From Leguminivora glycinivorella (taxonomy: Eukaryota; Arthropoda; Insecta; Lepidoptera; Tortricidae): DNA of 64,000 nt. The translations under genes were made by a program, and so were the position numbers. Below are positions 1 through 12,062 of this stretch, one piece after another (the stretch's first letter is position 1; every line of letters starts with the position of its first letter). The notes beneath the pieces are model-generated. The model did no database searches. It was given only the letters and a program-made list of their open reading frames with translations, and was not told the origin of the DNA. Location of the stretch: NCBI RefSeq assembly GCF_023078275.1, contig NC_062979.1, positions 23,913,848 to 23,977,847 of the forward strand, given 5' to 3'.

Positions 1-51
1 CTGTATTTTAACAATTTGATAAATTTGACACATACGTGATAGGTATTTGTA

Positions 52-351
52 AGGCAGCGTTCCCACTTATGCGTCGCGTGTCTCGGGGCACGCAACGGGC
101 GTCCGCGCCACGCCGCTTAAGTGTAATTCAAAAAACGTCTCCTCAGTACATTTTGTATAGGAAAGACGTAAGACGCGCCCCAGGTGGCGTGGCGGCGGCG
201 GGGCGCGCGCCGCGCCGCTTGGCGGCGCGCCTTACGTCCTTCCTATACAAAATGTACTGAGGAGACGCTTTTTGAATTACACTCAGGTGGCGTGGCGCGG
301 ACGCCCCTTGCGCGCCCCGAGACACGCGACGCATAAGTGGGAACGCTGCCT
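52..351. mobile_element. Palindromic foldback MITE, about 300 bp
   Basis: The stretch folds back on itself almost completely. It begins AGGCAGCGTTCCCACTT and ends with the reverse complement, and the two arms of about 140 bp match with only scattered mismatches, including a shared GTACATTTTGTATAGGAA block. The centre is very GC-rich. No clear target-site duplication was found, so the superfamily is open. Short open frames on both strands here are palindrome artefacts. It lies in calmodulin intron 2. Confidence 0.8.
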
Positions 352-1160
352 AAGTGTGTAAACAAATAGGTCTAACACGGGAGTGGTGCCACAATCCGCG
401 CAAAAGACTACCAATTCTGAATTTTATTACCATATTAATACAACGAGCAAACGCATTCAGTCAAACGTGAGGTAATCGCGGACAAACATACATACAAAGT
501 GCGAAACAACCTTTTACAAGCCGAACTCGAATTTGTACGATATTTTTTTTAAAAAGGGTCATACAGAAACTTTCTTCAAATCGGTCTTACAACAGCGTCA
601 GTTTTCTCTAACCCTCGATTTAGTGAGCAATTCGATTCAATCAATTTTGTAACATGGTGATAATATGTACGATAATAAATACGGAATTTTACTTCACAAT
701 AAATCGATTGAGTACTTGTTTCTGACTCATTCATAAGTGTTTAAGACCACGTACGGTATACGGAGAATCGTATCAGCAACGCTATCTTAAGACCTGATAG
801 GCATCAGAATATGAAATAAACTATGTAACTAGGTAAGGTAGGTATTAATTGTTATTAAGTAGTTAGATACCCAAGTTATCGAAGGTTAAAAACGCCGCAT
901 TAACTTTCGAGTTCGTTCCACTAGAAAATATTATAAGATTATTTGCGCAGACAAGTTTAGGTATCATCCTCCGAACTCGTCAATCGTTACTTACTATACC
1001 TGTCTATGAAACCTCAATAATAATTTCTGATAAAACGTCGTGAGTTCTTTCACATGGAGTGTACAACCATACACTAAGCCGTCTAGCCTCCAGAACGCTC
1101 CACGTGCGGTTACGTTAAGCTCTAGTGGTGAAGAATAGTACTTACAGTACGCAAACATGC
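352..1160. other. Calmodulin intron 2, nothing recognised
   Basis: AT-rich intronic sequence without recognised exon, repeat or RNA gene. The missing calmodulin exon 3 is not present here. Confidence 0.6.
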
Positions 1161-1164
1161 TTAG

Positions 1165-1422
1165 TGTCAAAACATACCAATAACAGCCGCGGTTACAACT
1201 CCAAATCTGTGAAGTTATGTCCTAGAGAAAGGATATCCAAACAGAGCTGTTCTCATGACTCACCGTCCGCGTCGATCATGTCTTGCAAAAGTTACAATTC
1301 TGCCTCTGTGGGGTGCTGTCCTAACGAACGTAAGAACTGTTGGTCCACCGTCCGCTGTCCTATCGAGTGTTTGGGACTGTGAAGTCTTGAGCCAGAACTA
1401 GCTGTATATTAGGCTATGTACT
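1165..1422 (-). repeat. Old, decayed copies of the calmodulin exon-2 3' end
   Basis: At 1261 the sequence again reads CACCGTCCGCGTC, then GATCATGTCTTG and CCTCTGTGGGG, matching the minus-strand 3' half of calmodulin exon 2 but with substitutions and a deletion of about nine bases. A still weaker match precedes it at about 1185-1245. These look like earlier rounds of the same duplication that gave the fresh 128-bp units to the right. An open frame on the plus strand across 1125-1382 is an artefact of this repeat. Confidence 0.7.
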
Positions 1423-2636
<1,214 letters not shown>

Positions 2637-2772
2637 GTGTCGCTTAACTTCAAACTTGGGTAAATCCATTCTGCTATAAAGTTGATTTATCTTTCAGATC
2701 AATATTATATTTTTTATATAATCAACCTTAAAAAAGAATGGATTTACCAAGTTTTAAGTTAAGCGACACGAG
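2637..2772. mobile_element. Short MITE, TGTCGCTTAACTT ends
   Basis: Inverted repeats of about 35 bp (TGTCGCTTAACTTCAAAC at the left and its complement at 2738-2772) enclose an AT-rich core. The same element recurs at 36523-36653 with the same arms and core, which supports its being a mobile family. The open frames starting in the GGATTTACC arm are not genes. Confidence 0.75.
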
Positions 2773-3275
2773 TGTTAGGGATCATCCATTAATTACGTCA
2801 CACATTAAGGGGGAGGGAGGGGGTCGACGGAGTGTGACAATGTGTGACAAGGGGGAGGGAGGTGTCCTAAATTTCGTGACGTCACATTTCAAAATCTATC
2901 ATAATCTAAGGGTTAAAAGACGAACTTTAAACTGTTACTTTATGAAAACCTCATAAACATATACAAATACAGGATGTTCGGTAACCGGATGAAAAGCCAT
3001 TCGTTTTATACATATTTGTCATTCGTTTTTGAAGTACCTATCAAGAGAGCCTTATCTGCTGGTGTGGTGAAGAATAATTTAAGTACATAAATGGAAATAA
3101 GATTGATTTCAAACCGCTGTTTTCATTCAATAATTTCTACGTGTAAATTTGCAAAATATGTGACGTCACACTAGGGAGGGGGGAGTCTAACAAATGTGAC
3201 TAGCTGTGACAAGGAGGGGGGGAGGGGTCAAAAATCATGTTTTTTAGTGTTACGTAATTTACGGATGATCCCCTG
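2773..3275. mobile_element. MITE-like element with GGGATCATCC ends and G-rich blocks
   Basis: Ends are imperfect inverted repeats (GGATCATCCATTAATTACG against GGATCATCCGTAAATTACG on the other strand). Each arm also holds a run of GGGGGAGGGAGG-type sequence next to a TGTGACAAGG motif and TGACGTCAC. Total length is about 500 bp. It abuts the MITE at 2637-2772. Class uncertain. Confidence 0.6.
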
Positions 3276-3810
3276 ATGGTCAAAAATCGCAAGTGAGGGT
3301 GAACCCTCACGCTAGAAAAAGTTTTCACCAGAAATTGTTAAAAAATCAGCCTGACAGAAATGACAGTTTATATCACATAAACGAGAAGTTAAAAACACAA
3401 TAAAATAAAATACATACAACCATGACGACCATCGTCAGGACCGGAGTATTAGAAACAGAGCGAGTCGTCGCCAGATATCTGATAACGGACTGATAACACA
3501 AGTAATTACTGTACGTCACACTGCGGTCTTTGATAGTACTGCTGCATCGTTATTAATGTTATCATCTTTTATTTTGATAATTTCGATAGGAACAGGATTA
3601 TGTTACGATTGTTGCAAATTTCGGAGAACGGGTGTTTTTGAATTACCTAATACGAAATCTTTCAAATATGTGCGGTGGCGAACAATAAAATAAGGCTGAA
3701 TAATCGTTTGCGAAAAATGATGACCAAAAATTACCTGTGTCAAGAAACTTATAAAACTTATAAATCATAATCACTGCATATTCCCAATGAACTACAGCAT
3801 GGGGTTCTTC
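3276..3810. other. Intron 1, no recognised feature
   Basis: AT-rich sequence with no exon, RNA gene or recognised repeat. Confidence 0.5.
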
Positions 3811-4358
3811 AAAAAACCGGCCAAGAGCGTGTCGGGCCACGCTCAGTGAAGGGTTCCGTAGTTTTCCGTATTTTTCTCAAAAACTACTAAACCTATCAAG
3901 TTCAAAACAATTTTCCTAGAAAGTCTTTATAAAGTTCTACTTTTGTGATTTTTTTCATATTTTTTAAACATATGGTTCAAAAGTTAGAGGGGGGGGACGC
4001 ACTTTTTTTTCCTTTAGGAGCGATTATTTCCGAAAATATTAATATTATCAAAAAACGATCTTAGTAAACCCTTATTCATTTTTAAATACCTATCCAACAA
4101 TATATCACACGTTGGGGTTAGAATGAAAAAAAATATCAGCCCCCACTTTACATGTAGGGGGGGGTACCCTAATAAAACATTTTTTTCCATTTTTTATTTT
4201 TGCACTTTGTTGGCGTGATTGATATACATATTGGTACCAAATTTCAGCTTTCTAGTGCTAACAGTTACTGAGATTATCCGCGGACGGACGGACGGACGGA
4301 CGGACGGACGGACGGACGGACAGACAGACATGGCGAAACTATAAGGGTTCCGCTTAGT
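3811..4358 (+). mobile_element. AGGGTTCCGTA-family element, copy 1
   Basis: Begins AAAAAACCGGCCAAGAGCG, passes through AGGGTTCCGTAGTTTTC, a G-run before ACGCACTTTTTTTTCC, and ends in a GGAC-type microsatellite and CGAAACTATAAGGGTTCC. The same order is seen at 21122-21667 (same strand, very similar) and 15499-15986 (opposite strand). The right end here departs from the other copies after AGGGTTCCG, so it is truncated or mutated. Confidence 0.8.
4270..4331. repeat. GGAC/CAGA tetranucleotide microsatellite
   Basis: About 11 GGAC units followed by CAGA units, inside the AGGGTTCCGTA element. Confidence 0.9.
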
Positions 4359-5224
4359 TTTATCTTCTGCACATTTTGCGTATTTATCATTTTGCCTGTT
4401 GTTACATTTTGCGCGTTGTGTACATTTTGCGGCCGAGGGGTTTCCATCAGGCGGGCCGTATACCTGTTTGCCACCGATGGTATAAAAAAAAAATTATAAC
4501 ATATTTTACTGATTACTTGTAATAATTTATGCAGGTAAAGCGACTATATAGTCCAGTCTAATAGTCCCTAGAGTTCAGCAAACAACTATTTTAATACAGC
4601 AATGAGTATAAAGTTTTTAATTAAGACAGGGAAGTAGCACATATTTTTAATATAATTTATTACAACGTTTGGTTCTTAATTAATTGAATTAAGGAAAAAT
4701 AATTATAGGTACACTCAGTAACGGAATTAGATTACAACATAATGAGGGGAAAATCCATAATGAACAAAGATTAAAAAATTGTTTTAAATTGGGTCAAAAT
4801 ATTATTAAGCAATAACTGTAACTTAGAAACTAGGCTACTTGCCTTCTAGTCAAATCAGCCTTTTTTTTAAGAACTGTCAAAACGAATTTGACGACTTGCT
4901 AATATGGAATTTATATGATCGAATTGAGTGACGTCACGGTCAACTCAGTTACTTCATATATTTCTACCTGACTTGTTAAATAGAAATTGGATTTAAAAAT
5001 AACTTCTGTCCAGGTTTTTCTTATAATTATCTGATGCTTTATTTCATGCATGGTATAAAATATTTTATTTTAACTACAGTCAAGTTCCCTATTGTTTATA
5101 ACTTGTGTCCCTCCTGCTATTTATCCTTAACTGAACATTTTTCTGCTGGTTTTAAGAATACATGTAAAATAGACTTTTCCCCGTGTGGTGTTGGGTTGAG
5201 AATTTCATCACCCCCTTTCTTCCT
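4359..5224. other. Intron 1, no recognised feature
   Basis: AT-rich, no repeat or exon recognised. Confidence 0.5.
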
Positions 5225-5494
5225 GCCGGCGTATCATTCTTCCAATTTTATCACTTATCCACGTGGAATACGTGGATAAAGCATCCGTCACGCTTTAGCA
5301 AGTATGTCAGTGTGAGAGTGACAGATGTCTTCTTCTTCTTTGTCGTATCCTCATGACTGAGGGACGTGACGAATGTGGATGCTCTTCACCAGTTGTCTCC
5401 ACGCCACTCGATCCTGGGCCCGGTCTGGGTCTGGGGCTGGGACAGATGTCTTATCCACGTGGATAAGTGATAAAATTGGCAGCATGATACGCCG
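5225..5494. mobile_element. MITE with CCGGCGTATCA ends enclosing a LINE scrap
   Basis: The left arm (CCGGCGTATCATTCTTCC then TTTTATCACTTATCCACG) is repeated inverted at 5455-5494. The core holds a fragment of a LINE reverse transcriptase tail (see 5330-5440), so either a LINE piece was captured or it inserted later. Confidence 0.65.
5330..5440 (-). pseudogene. LINE reverse-transcriptase C-terminal fragment
   Basis: The minus strand translates to AQDRVAWRQLVKSIHI, the kind of C-terminal tail (D-R-x-x-W-R-x-L) common at the end of non-LTR retrotransposon ORF2 proteins. Only about 35 codons remain and there is no surrounding open frame, so it is a relic. Confidence 0.55.
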
Positions 5495-5569
5495 GCTGTG
5501 GGTGTTGTAGAAGTCAACTGTGGGATTTGGGTTAAATTGTGGCTTAGGCGAGAGGCTGGCAACCTGTCA

Positions 5570-5700
5570 ATGCAATGTCACAATTTGTATTTTATTTGTT
5601 TCAACCCCTTTTTGCCAAGAGTGGCACTGAAACTTAGTAGTTCATGTGCTCTTACCCCTTTATGGGATACAGGCATGATTATATGTATGTATGTAAAATA
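5570..5700 (+). mobile_element. Repeat ending in TATG units (copy 1)
   Basis: The block runs from GTGGCACTGAAACTTAGT through TTCATGTGCTCT and CCCCTTTATGGGATACAGG to GATTATATGTATGTATGTA. It recurs at 53195-53325 nearly unchanged, as a fragment at 34372-34425, and in diverged form at 14480-14640 and 20970-21062. The 3' TATG microsatellite suggests a retroposon tail. Confidence 0.65.
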
Positions 5701-7600
5701 GACTTTTAAACTGTACCTGCACCTAAAATAATTTAATCCCTAAGTTTAAAGCATACAGCAGTAATGTTTTTTATTCTACATAATGAAACAAGCACACAAG
5801 AGTCACAAGTCATATTGTTAAGGAAATAAGCTTACAAAAAATCTACATGACAAAATATACCAGGAAAATTGGTATTAAATTCTTGTACGACGTTTTTGTA
5901 GAGGGGAATTGCATTACACACACCACTCAGGTGTAATATCTAACCTAATCTTCTGGTAACATACCTTGAAAGAGAACAACAATTTGAAGACTAACCAGAT
6001 TATGAGAGAATTGGACGCACTTGTGTAAACGGGAACCAACCAACCAATCAAAAATTGTTGGATATCAAACTTTATTATTTAAACACTAGGTAAAAATTTC
6101 AATGAAGATTTCATGTCAGTTGGTTCCTGTTTCCAAAAATACATCCAATCAAGCAACGTAAATGAAATTAAAAAGGATTTGCTGCATCATGCTGGCAAAT
6201 TGCATTTTTACTGTCTTCGACAAGTCAAAAATGATGTATGCATCTAGAAGAGAGGTTACTAGTGTGTTTGGCTGTGGCTAAAAGTTCAATTTTTTTATTT
6301 AATTCCATGAATTCATATTGTTATCTAGCTGTGATAAAATAAATTGATTACACATTCCAAATGGATCATTATCAGTGTAACAAATGAGTTATTATATAAT
6401 TTAGTCTGATAATACTTTAGGAAAATTTTAGTAAATGTTGATAGTTTTAGTTTTCAATCCAGTTTCAATTGACAACCTTTTGGCCTGGTGGGTGACCCTG
6501 CCTTTGAAGCGTACAAGAGGAATGTTATCCTCATGAGGCTTAAAATATACAATCTAATTAGAGTGCAATGCAATCTAAAAAGAAATATCTATCATAATAA
6601 CAAAATTATTCCAAATTTATTTAGACATGGAGGTTACAGCTAATACAAACAGACGGTACTGCAACTTGTATGTGTGCAATTGTGCATGCACTTCCAGTTC
6701 ATCTGTATAGACCCTTAATTCATGTAATAATTCTACAATAGTCATTATTTCTTTTGCTTTAATCATAAGATTCCTCAAATTGTTTTACGGTGGAAATAGA
6801 CAATGATTCACTAAAAACAATTCTGGCTTGTCACAAATGAGCATGCTTAATGGTTGAATCATGCATGATATATTTACATGATTATGTTTTTAGCCATTAA
6901 ATATACATTTGAACCAACAAGTTAACTTCAAAATTATACTGTAAGTGGGTTAACCTTTTGACTGCTGTATTACAACAAAATTTTTGCTATCAGGGTTTGA
7001 AGCCACAATTTTTGACAATCACACACATGAAAGGATAAAAATATAATTAGTGCCACTAAAGTATACATAATAATGACTAAATAATACCTTATCTGTAGTA
7101 CTTGGCTGCATCACCAGTGATTTAAACAGGAGTACAAACCCTACAGTTTAGGTTATGTTAAGACAATAGAATTGTCAAAGACTTCTACAGTACAAAAACT
7201 GTCATTCTAAACTACAACTGGTACAATTATCTGCCCAACAATTACAACCATCAAGAATAATTGTCAGTACAACAAAAACTAGCTTTATCTGACTCTCACG
7301 ACTGCCATGAAGTTAACATAACAATCCTCTGACCTTCCTGTAACAATGTACTGATATCTTTTGAATACATTTAGTTGTAAATAACAATATGATGTCAAAA
7401 GACTGGTAAAGCAAATTGTATTAGGAAACTATGCCCAGTTCTACATATTGGCTTGTAATATGAATCACATTTCCAAATAAGCTGACTATTTACTGGCAAG
7501 AGATGTTCACCTTGGATTGCAAGTTTAATGACCATGACTTAGGGATTGTTATTATTGGTTTTTTAAGAATTAAATAGCCAAATATAGGGATGAGGAGTAG
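5701..7600. other. Intron 1, 5' half, no recognised feature
   Basis: About 1.9 kb of AT-rich intron with no recognised repeat, exon or RNA gene. It is one of the few long stretches here without visible mobile elements. Confidence 0.5.
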
Positions 7601-8280
7601 TCAGCAGTCTTCCACGACACAGAAAGTTCTAAACAATACGTAACGGTTTGGAATAATGGCAAAAAACCGGCCGCCTCGCATGACAACCAAACGTCAACCC
7701 ATTTAGCCAAACAACTTTTCCACAAACATTACCATTGTTCAGAGCCGCGAGTCGCTCGGACGACGAAGATACACAGCAGAACTAGTTTTAATAACGAATT
7801 GCGTATGAATATATCGGTTTGAACAGTGCGAGCGATGAGTCAACGGGCGTTTGACAGTTGGGCCGTCCGATCGATCCGCCGCTTAGGGCGCGACGCAGCC
7901 TCGTAGATTCTTGCACGGAACCACTTGTTTCACACCGCGAACGCCATATTAGAGCTTCTGTTGACCAGATTTGACAGAGAGCGACGTCACGACACCGGCA
8001 CCACCTACGGAACTATGGCGACGGTTCTCAAGACAGTAACGGTCGTTCGCGGACTAACGTCCCGGTTCCTGACCGGGCCCGGTCTCCCGTTCGTACCAGA
8101 CCGGCCGCCAGCCCGGCGAAATTGGCGATCCGCAATGCGGTAAAAAACGGCCGTCACAATAATGGAGGCCGTCATCACTATAAACACCGATACACCACAT
8201 TCCCGAAATATGCCCTGATCCTGGTGCGGAAAGATCCCCCGAATTCACTTTATACACCTCCGAACGAAAATAACACTCAC

Positions 8281-8283
8281 CAT
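8281..8283 (-). CDS. Cam: Calmodulin, coding exon 1 (start codon only)
   Basis: On the minus strand the sequence reads AATCTACA-ATG-GTGAGT. The ATG has A at -3, fitting an insect start context, and is followed immediately by a consensus 5' splice donor (8280-8275). Exon 2 begins with GCT for Ala2, so joining the two gives Met-Ala-Asp-Gln, the known calmodulin N terminus. The phase-0 intron after the initiator Met is conserved in animal calmodulin genes. Being three coding bases long, this exon cannot be found by open-frame searches. Confidence 0.88.
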
Positions 8284-8614
8284 TGTAGATTAACTTGGAT
8301 TATCTGGAGCTACACTAAAAAAATCACAGACTACGCCGCAAAAGCGACCGCACGGACCGACGGTTGAAACGATACTGCCGCCCCCTTTCGCGCGAGCGGC
8401 TGCGCCGAGAAACTCCCGACGGCGCGCTCCGAACTCGGCCGCGAATCGTTCCGAATATCGTATTCGATTCACCGTATTTTCATATCCGATTTCCTAGAAA
8501 TCGTTCGCACTGCACTATCACTATAGTAGTTTTCTTTTAGATGCGGGTCTCGCGAACGTGGAAGTCCATGTCTCGGGACGCACGGTACGGGATTAGTTTT
8601 GATCCGCAAAGGAT

Positions 8615-8632
8615 AGTCGGTTTTATATCGGG
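8615..8632 (-). promoter_or_regulatory. Candidate TATA box for calmodulin
   Basis: The minus strand reads GATATAAAACC at about 8629-8619, in otherwise GC-rich sequence, roughly 340 bp upstream of the start codon. A start site would then fall near 8590. No strong initiator motif is obvious, and a broad CpG-type promoter is equally possible. Confidence 0.35.
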
Positions 8633-8950
8633 CGGGTGCGGGTCGGACGGGCGGGCGGCGCGCGCCGATCGGCCGGGGCGCACCTGCAATGCGTCACTGC
8701 GGGCTCGAGCGGGACGTGCGGCAGCGATGCCGAGTGGCGAGCGCAGCGCGGGACCTCCGCCAGCGGCAGCGGCAAGCTCGGCCCGAGCTGCCCTACTTCC
8801 GCGGCCGAGGGCGCGCCGACGCCGCAGTGAGCTAACGAGATAACGGCGCGCGAGGCCTGCACCCTGCGCCCTGCACCCGACACCCGACACCCGGCCGACC
8901 CCCGCCTGCAGCCGGCCGAGGCCGACATTGCATCTCCATTAATGCCGCGC

Positions 8951-10100
8951 CGTATGTTATGACGCCGCGTCTCCACTCAATCAATTACTCGTAAAGGTTT
9001 TGTCGCGCGACGGCATAATATATTCTTATACCCTCATCTAATGAATAATATTGTACTCCGACGCTACGGCACTTTTAGCCTTGATACTTATAACTCTTGA
9101 AAGATAATTTTGGTAGTAAGTATTGTTTGTATGCTGAAATCATGATGACTTTCGGTATAAAATAAAAGGTTATCTTATAAGATACATCCCAAGGGAATCC
9201 TCGCTTTGTGTCACGTTTTATTCACCGTGAAACTTCGGTACCCCACGTGCGGGTCGTAAACTCTGAAACTTTACCTATGTATCCGTATAAGTATAGGACC
9301 CTCTCTCGCAGTTCGCAACGCAGAGCCCGCATCTTTAAGATTATCATCACATTAAGGTATACGAGTATGAATATGAATTTAAAATTAACGGAAACGGTTA
9401 AGTTAGGCCAACGATCCAGTACAAAAACAACAGTTTTATTTTGGAAATAAGTGGCCAATCAGTCACATTCCGTAGGGTATCATCAAAGCTATCTCACTCT
9501 ATCGCGTTTCGTTTGACCACAGGCCCGGCTCATCTTAATCGGTTGAAATGATTATGATGATGATGAGCACATAACTTAACCACTTAAGCCAAATATCAGT
9601 CTTGTCAATATTTCGACATAATAATTAGATATTTTCCAATAATCCATGGTCATCACCACAATTATTTAAATTAAAATCGATTATTGAACAGACTAATATA
9701 TCGAATCGATTAGTCAATCGATGTTTATTGTTTACCACCCTATTGACATAATATTTTGACACTCGATGACGTTATTTATTTTTATAACCGCCATTTGTTT
9801 TCGTTTGTTGGCGTAACTAGTAGCGCACTCTGTCGGCGAGTAGAAACAACTTTAATTGACAGATGTAAGTTAACTCCACTATCCGCCAGTAGATGACACT
9901 TGTAACCTGTTTCGTTTCGTTTGCAAAAACTTAATTTATCACAATTCACTAGATAAATACGTCAATTTTTGTGTTATGGCCTCCATCAAATTCTTGATGA
10001 TTCTGCCAAAATACGTCACTATAGTAATTTTTTTATTTAAAAAAGTAAAAAAAAATAACAGATAGAAAACTAAGAGTTTTGAATGATTCACGGTTATTTT
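8951..10100. other. Upstream of calmodulin, no recognised feature
   Basis: AT-rich sequence with short open frames that match nothing I know. It may hold distal regulatory sequence. Confidence 0.45.
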
Positions 10101-10102
10101 CA

Positions 10103-10190
10103 TTAGACTTATATTGATTAAATATCGGGAGCTCGACAAAAATCAAAAAGGTAATCACGGTCTATATCCCGGTCAATATAAGTCTAGATA
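10103..10190. mobile_element. Small MITE, AGACTTATATTGA ends
   Basis: Ends are inverted copies of TAGACTTATATTG, with CGGTCTATATCCCGG inside the right end. It corresponds, inverted, to the longer element at 44710-44842, and a single end recurs at 55671-55700. The flanking AACCGTGAATCATTCAAAAC is shared with the 44.8-kb copy, so a larger unit was copied. Confidence 0.65.
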
Positions 10191-10336
10191 GAAAACTTTT
10201 AGGTAGGTATACAATTTGTATGTGAATCATTTTATTCATTGATGGGAACTGCACACTGAGTTTGTTAGGACGTTGGAGTGCAGTCGGCTTGCAGTCAAAT
10301 CATCTAATTAAGTAAGCACTGGGATGTCTAGTCCCG

Positions 10337-10463
10337 TCCGTTTTCACATTATCCGGTCCGATAGACGGAAGAATTTCAAAAGGAAAAATCAAAGATGGCG
10401 TCCTTAATGTATAGAATATCGGTCCCACACCCGATATCGGATCGGATAATGTGAAAACGCACT
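10337..10463. mobile_element. TTTTCACATTATCCG-family MITE, copy 1
   Basis: Inverted ends TTTTCACATTATCCGGTCC and its complement, with the characteristic GATATCGGATCGGATAATG right end. Other copies are at 19372-19500, 48606-48730 and the longer 59632-60351. Confidence 0.8.
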
Positions 10464-10735
10464 AAGAGCCATTTCTACGCGTATAGTATACACATAAAGT
10501 TTACTCATATAACAAATTCAATATATGAAACATGTTTTCGCAATAGTGTAGGCTGAAGCCGAACAATTTAGCGCTGCACGAGAGGCATTCCACCATATTG
10601 GAATTCCTAGCTTTTATACACAGACATAATGTATTATGTAGGACAGAGACTAGTTAGTTCAAGGACGTACAATAGGGTTTTGACAACCAATCGAATTAGT
10701 GCCTTTAGTCGCTGGTTTGCCGATAATCCTACATA

Positions 10736-11170
10736 TACTCTGTCAAACAAGTTTGTCAGTAAATAAGAACAAAGAAAACTATAGGTATCCTTTTCTCTAG
10801 CACCCTAAAGAAAAGGATGCATATAGTTTCGTAATTTAGCATATAGTCTCCGCTACACCATGCATTAACTCTTCTAAATGAAATACTGGCCAGTGACAGC
10901 AATCTGGACATGTTTTACAGCACGGAATCGCAATTCCTTTCGATTAGTAGCCGATACCTGGAAGCTAATACGACTCCAAGTTCCATTAGCTACTGATTAT
11001 GAATCAATCATAAGACCTTAAGTGTGTACCCTATTGTATGAGTCTCTAAAACCACCCTCCTATTAACATGTATAGCTTGTCTGTTAGTGTTAATTTTAAG
11101 GAATTTATAAATAAAGAAATAAAGTTTTCTTTGTTCTTATTAACTGACAGACTTGTTTGACAGAGTATAT
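10736..11170. mobile_element. MITE with ACTCTGTCAAACAAG ends
   Basis: Left arm 10736-10785 (ACTCTGTCAAACAAGTTTGT then AAGAACAAAGAAAAC) is repeated inverted at 11120-11168. About 435 bp in total, single copy in the window. Confidence 0.65.
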
Positions 11171-11587
11171 CTGTTACTTTCTTCACCACCACCAACATCA
11201 CTAACACCAGGATACCTACCCAATCAATTGATTCTGTTAGTATTCCGTAAGCAAATGCTTTTGGCAACAGTAGTTAGGTATTTATTTTATTTGATAGAGA
11301 CCCCTGAAAATTACGAAGCAATTGAAGGGTAAGCGTTTCGCTAGCCCTCCCTATGGCTCTTGTAGTGGCGCGACCGAGCCAGACTGCGTTTAGATGTGGT
11401 TTAGATCGCCATTCGTCACGTAGCGTCAAGGATTGTCACTTCGGCTATCAGGCCGCCTGTGACCGTATCATGATCGTGATTTGTCATTTGTCATATCATG
11501 CGTCACTTTGGCACTTACTCACTTGTTAGAATGTGATGATTGTGACAAATGATAGACAGCTGTCCATCTTAGCCTTAAGGCTAACCA

Positions 11588-11637
11588 CAGCTGATCCGAG
11601 GTGTGGTAGTTAGCTACCACACCTCGGATCAGCTGTG
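11588..11637. repeat. Perfect 23-bp inverted repeat (hairpin)
   Basis: CAGCTGATCCGAGGTGTGG and its exact complement are separated by a four-base loop. It sits directly at the start of the next repeat (11638-11912) and GAGGTGTGGTAG recurs beside the related copy near 43.99 kb, so it probably belongs to that family's end. Confidence 0.75.
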
Positions 11638-11912
11638 CAATGGCGATCAAATATGTGAAAGAAGCGCGTTCCTACTCACACTGCAAAGTCTAAGGTCGTG
11701 TAATAGACGCGAATGCGTGTATGACTGAGATAAGACAGGTCGACTGGTGGCGTCCTTTACAGGCGGTAAAGCTGAGTTTAGACCAGCAAGTTATTGCTGC
11801 AAGTTTCGAGACGCAACTATAGGTAAGAGTGAGTGGCAAATATCTGCATCTCTTTCGGGAAGCAGGGAGTTGCTATACTGTAAGATAGTACCATAGTACT
11901 CTTTATTATAGG
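11638..11912 (+). mobile_element. GCGATCAAATAT-family repeat, diverged copy
   Basis: Order of blocks: GGCGATCAAATATGTGAAAG, GCGTTCCTA, GACAGGTCGACTGGT, ACAGGCGGTAA, TAGTACTCTTTATTATAG. The same blocks appear at 15049-15266, 43775-43985 (minus) and 59452-60410 (minus, split by a MITE). This copy is the most diverged. Confidence 0.65.
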
Positions 11913-12062
11913 TACTGAGGCTCAAAGCAAGGTTATCGTTATCATTATCTGGTCTCTGATGAAGACATTCCTGTAAGACGCGAGGCTGCGTGAAATGCAC
12001 GATACATCGAGAGCTATGTATGGAAAGTTTTGAAACGAGTACAAGCCGCGATGTATTAAATA

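Larger units (their letters stand above)
7600..8950 (-). promoter_or_regulatory. Cam: CpG-rich 5' region of calmodulin
   Basis: Base composition changes sharply here. The flanking DNA is AT-rich, while this region is GC-rich and full of CpG, with its peak at 8.6-8.9 kb. It surrounds the start-codon exon and a TATA-like motif, as expected for promoter and 5' UTR. The overlapping short open frames on both strands in 7.9-9.0 kb reflect the scarcity of stop codons in GC-rich DNA and match no protein I recognise. Confidence 0.6.

Noticed and set aside
1125..1382. 85-codon plus-strand open frame rich in Ser and Cys
   Set aside because: It overlaps decayed minus-strand copies of the calmodulin exon and is on the wrong strand.
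4274..4474. Open frame with repeated SVRPSVRP segments
   Set aside because: Translation of the GGAC tetranucleotide microsatellite in the AGGGTTCCGTA element.
7925..8976. Overlapping open frames up to 117 codons on both strands near the calmodulin promoter
   Set aside because: GC-rich, stop-poor DNA. No recognised motif, all frames equally open, Arg/Ala/Pro-rich translations. Best explained by the CpG-rich 5' region.
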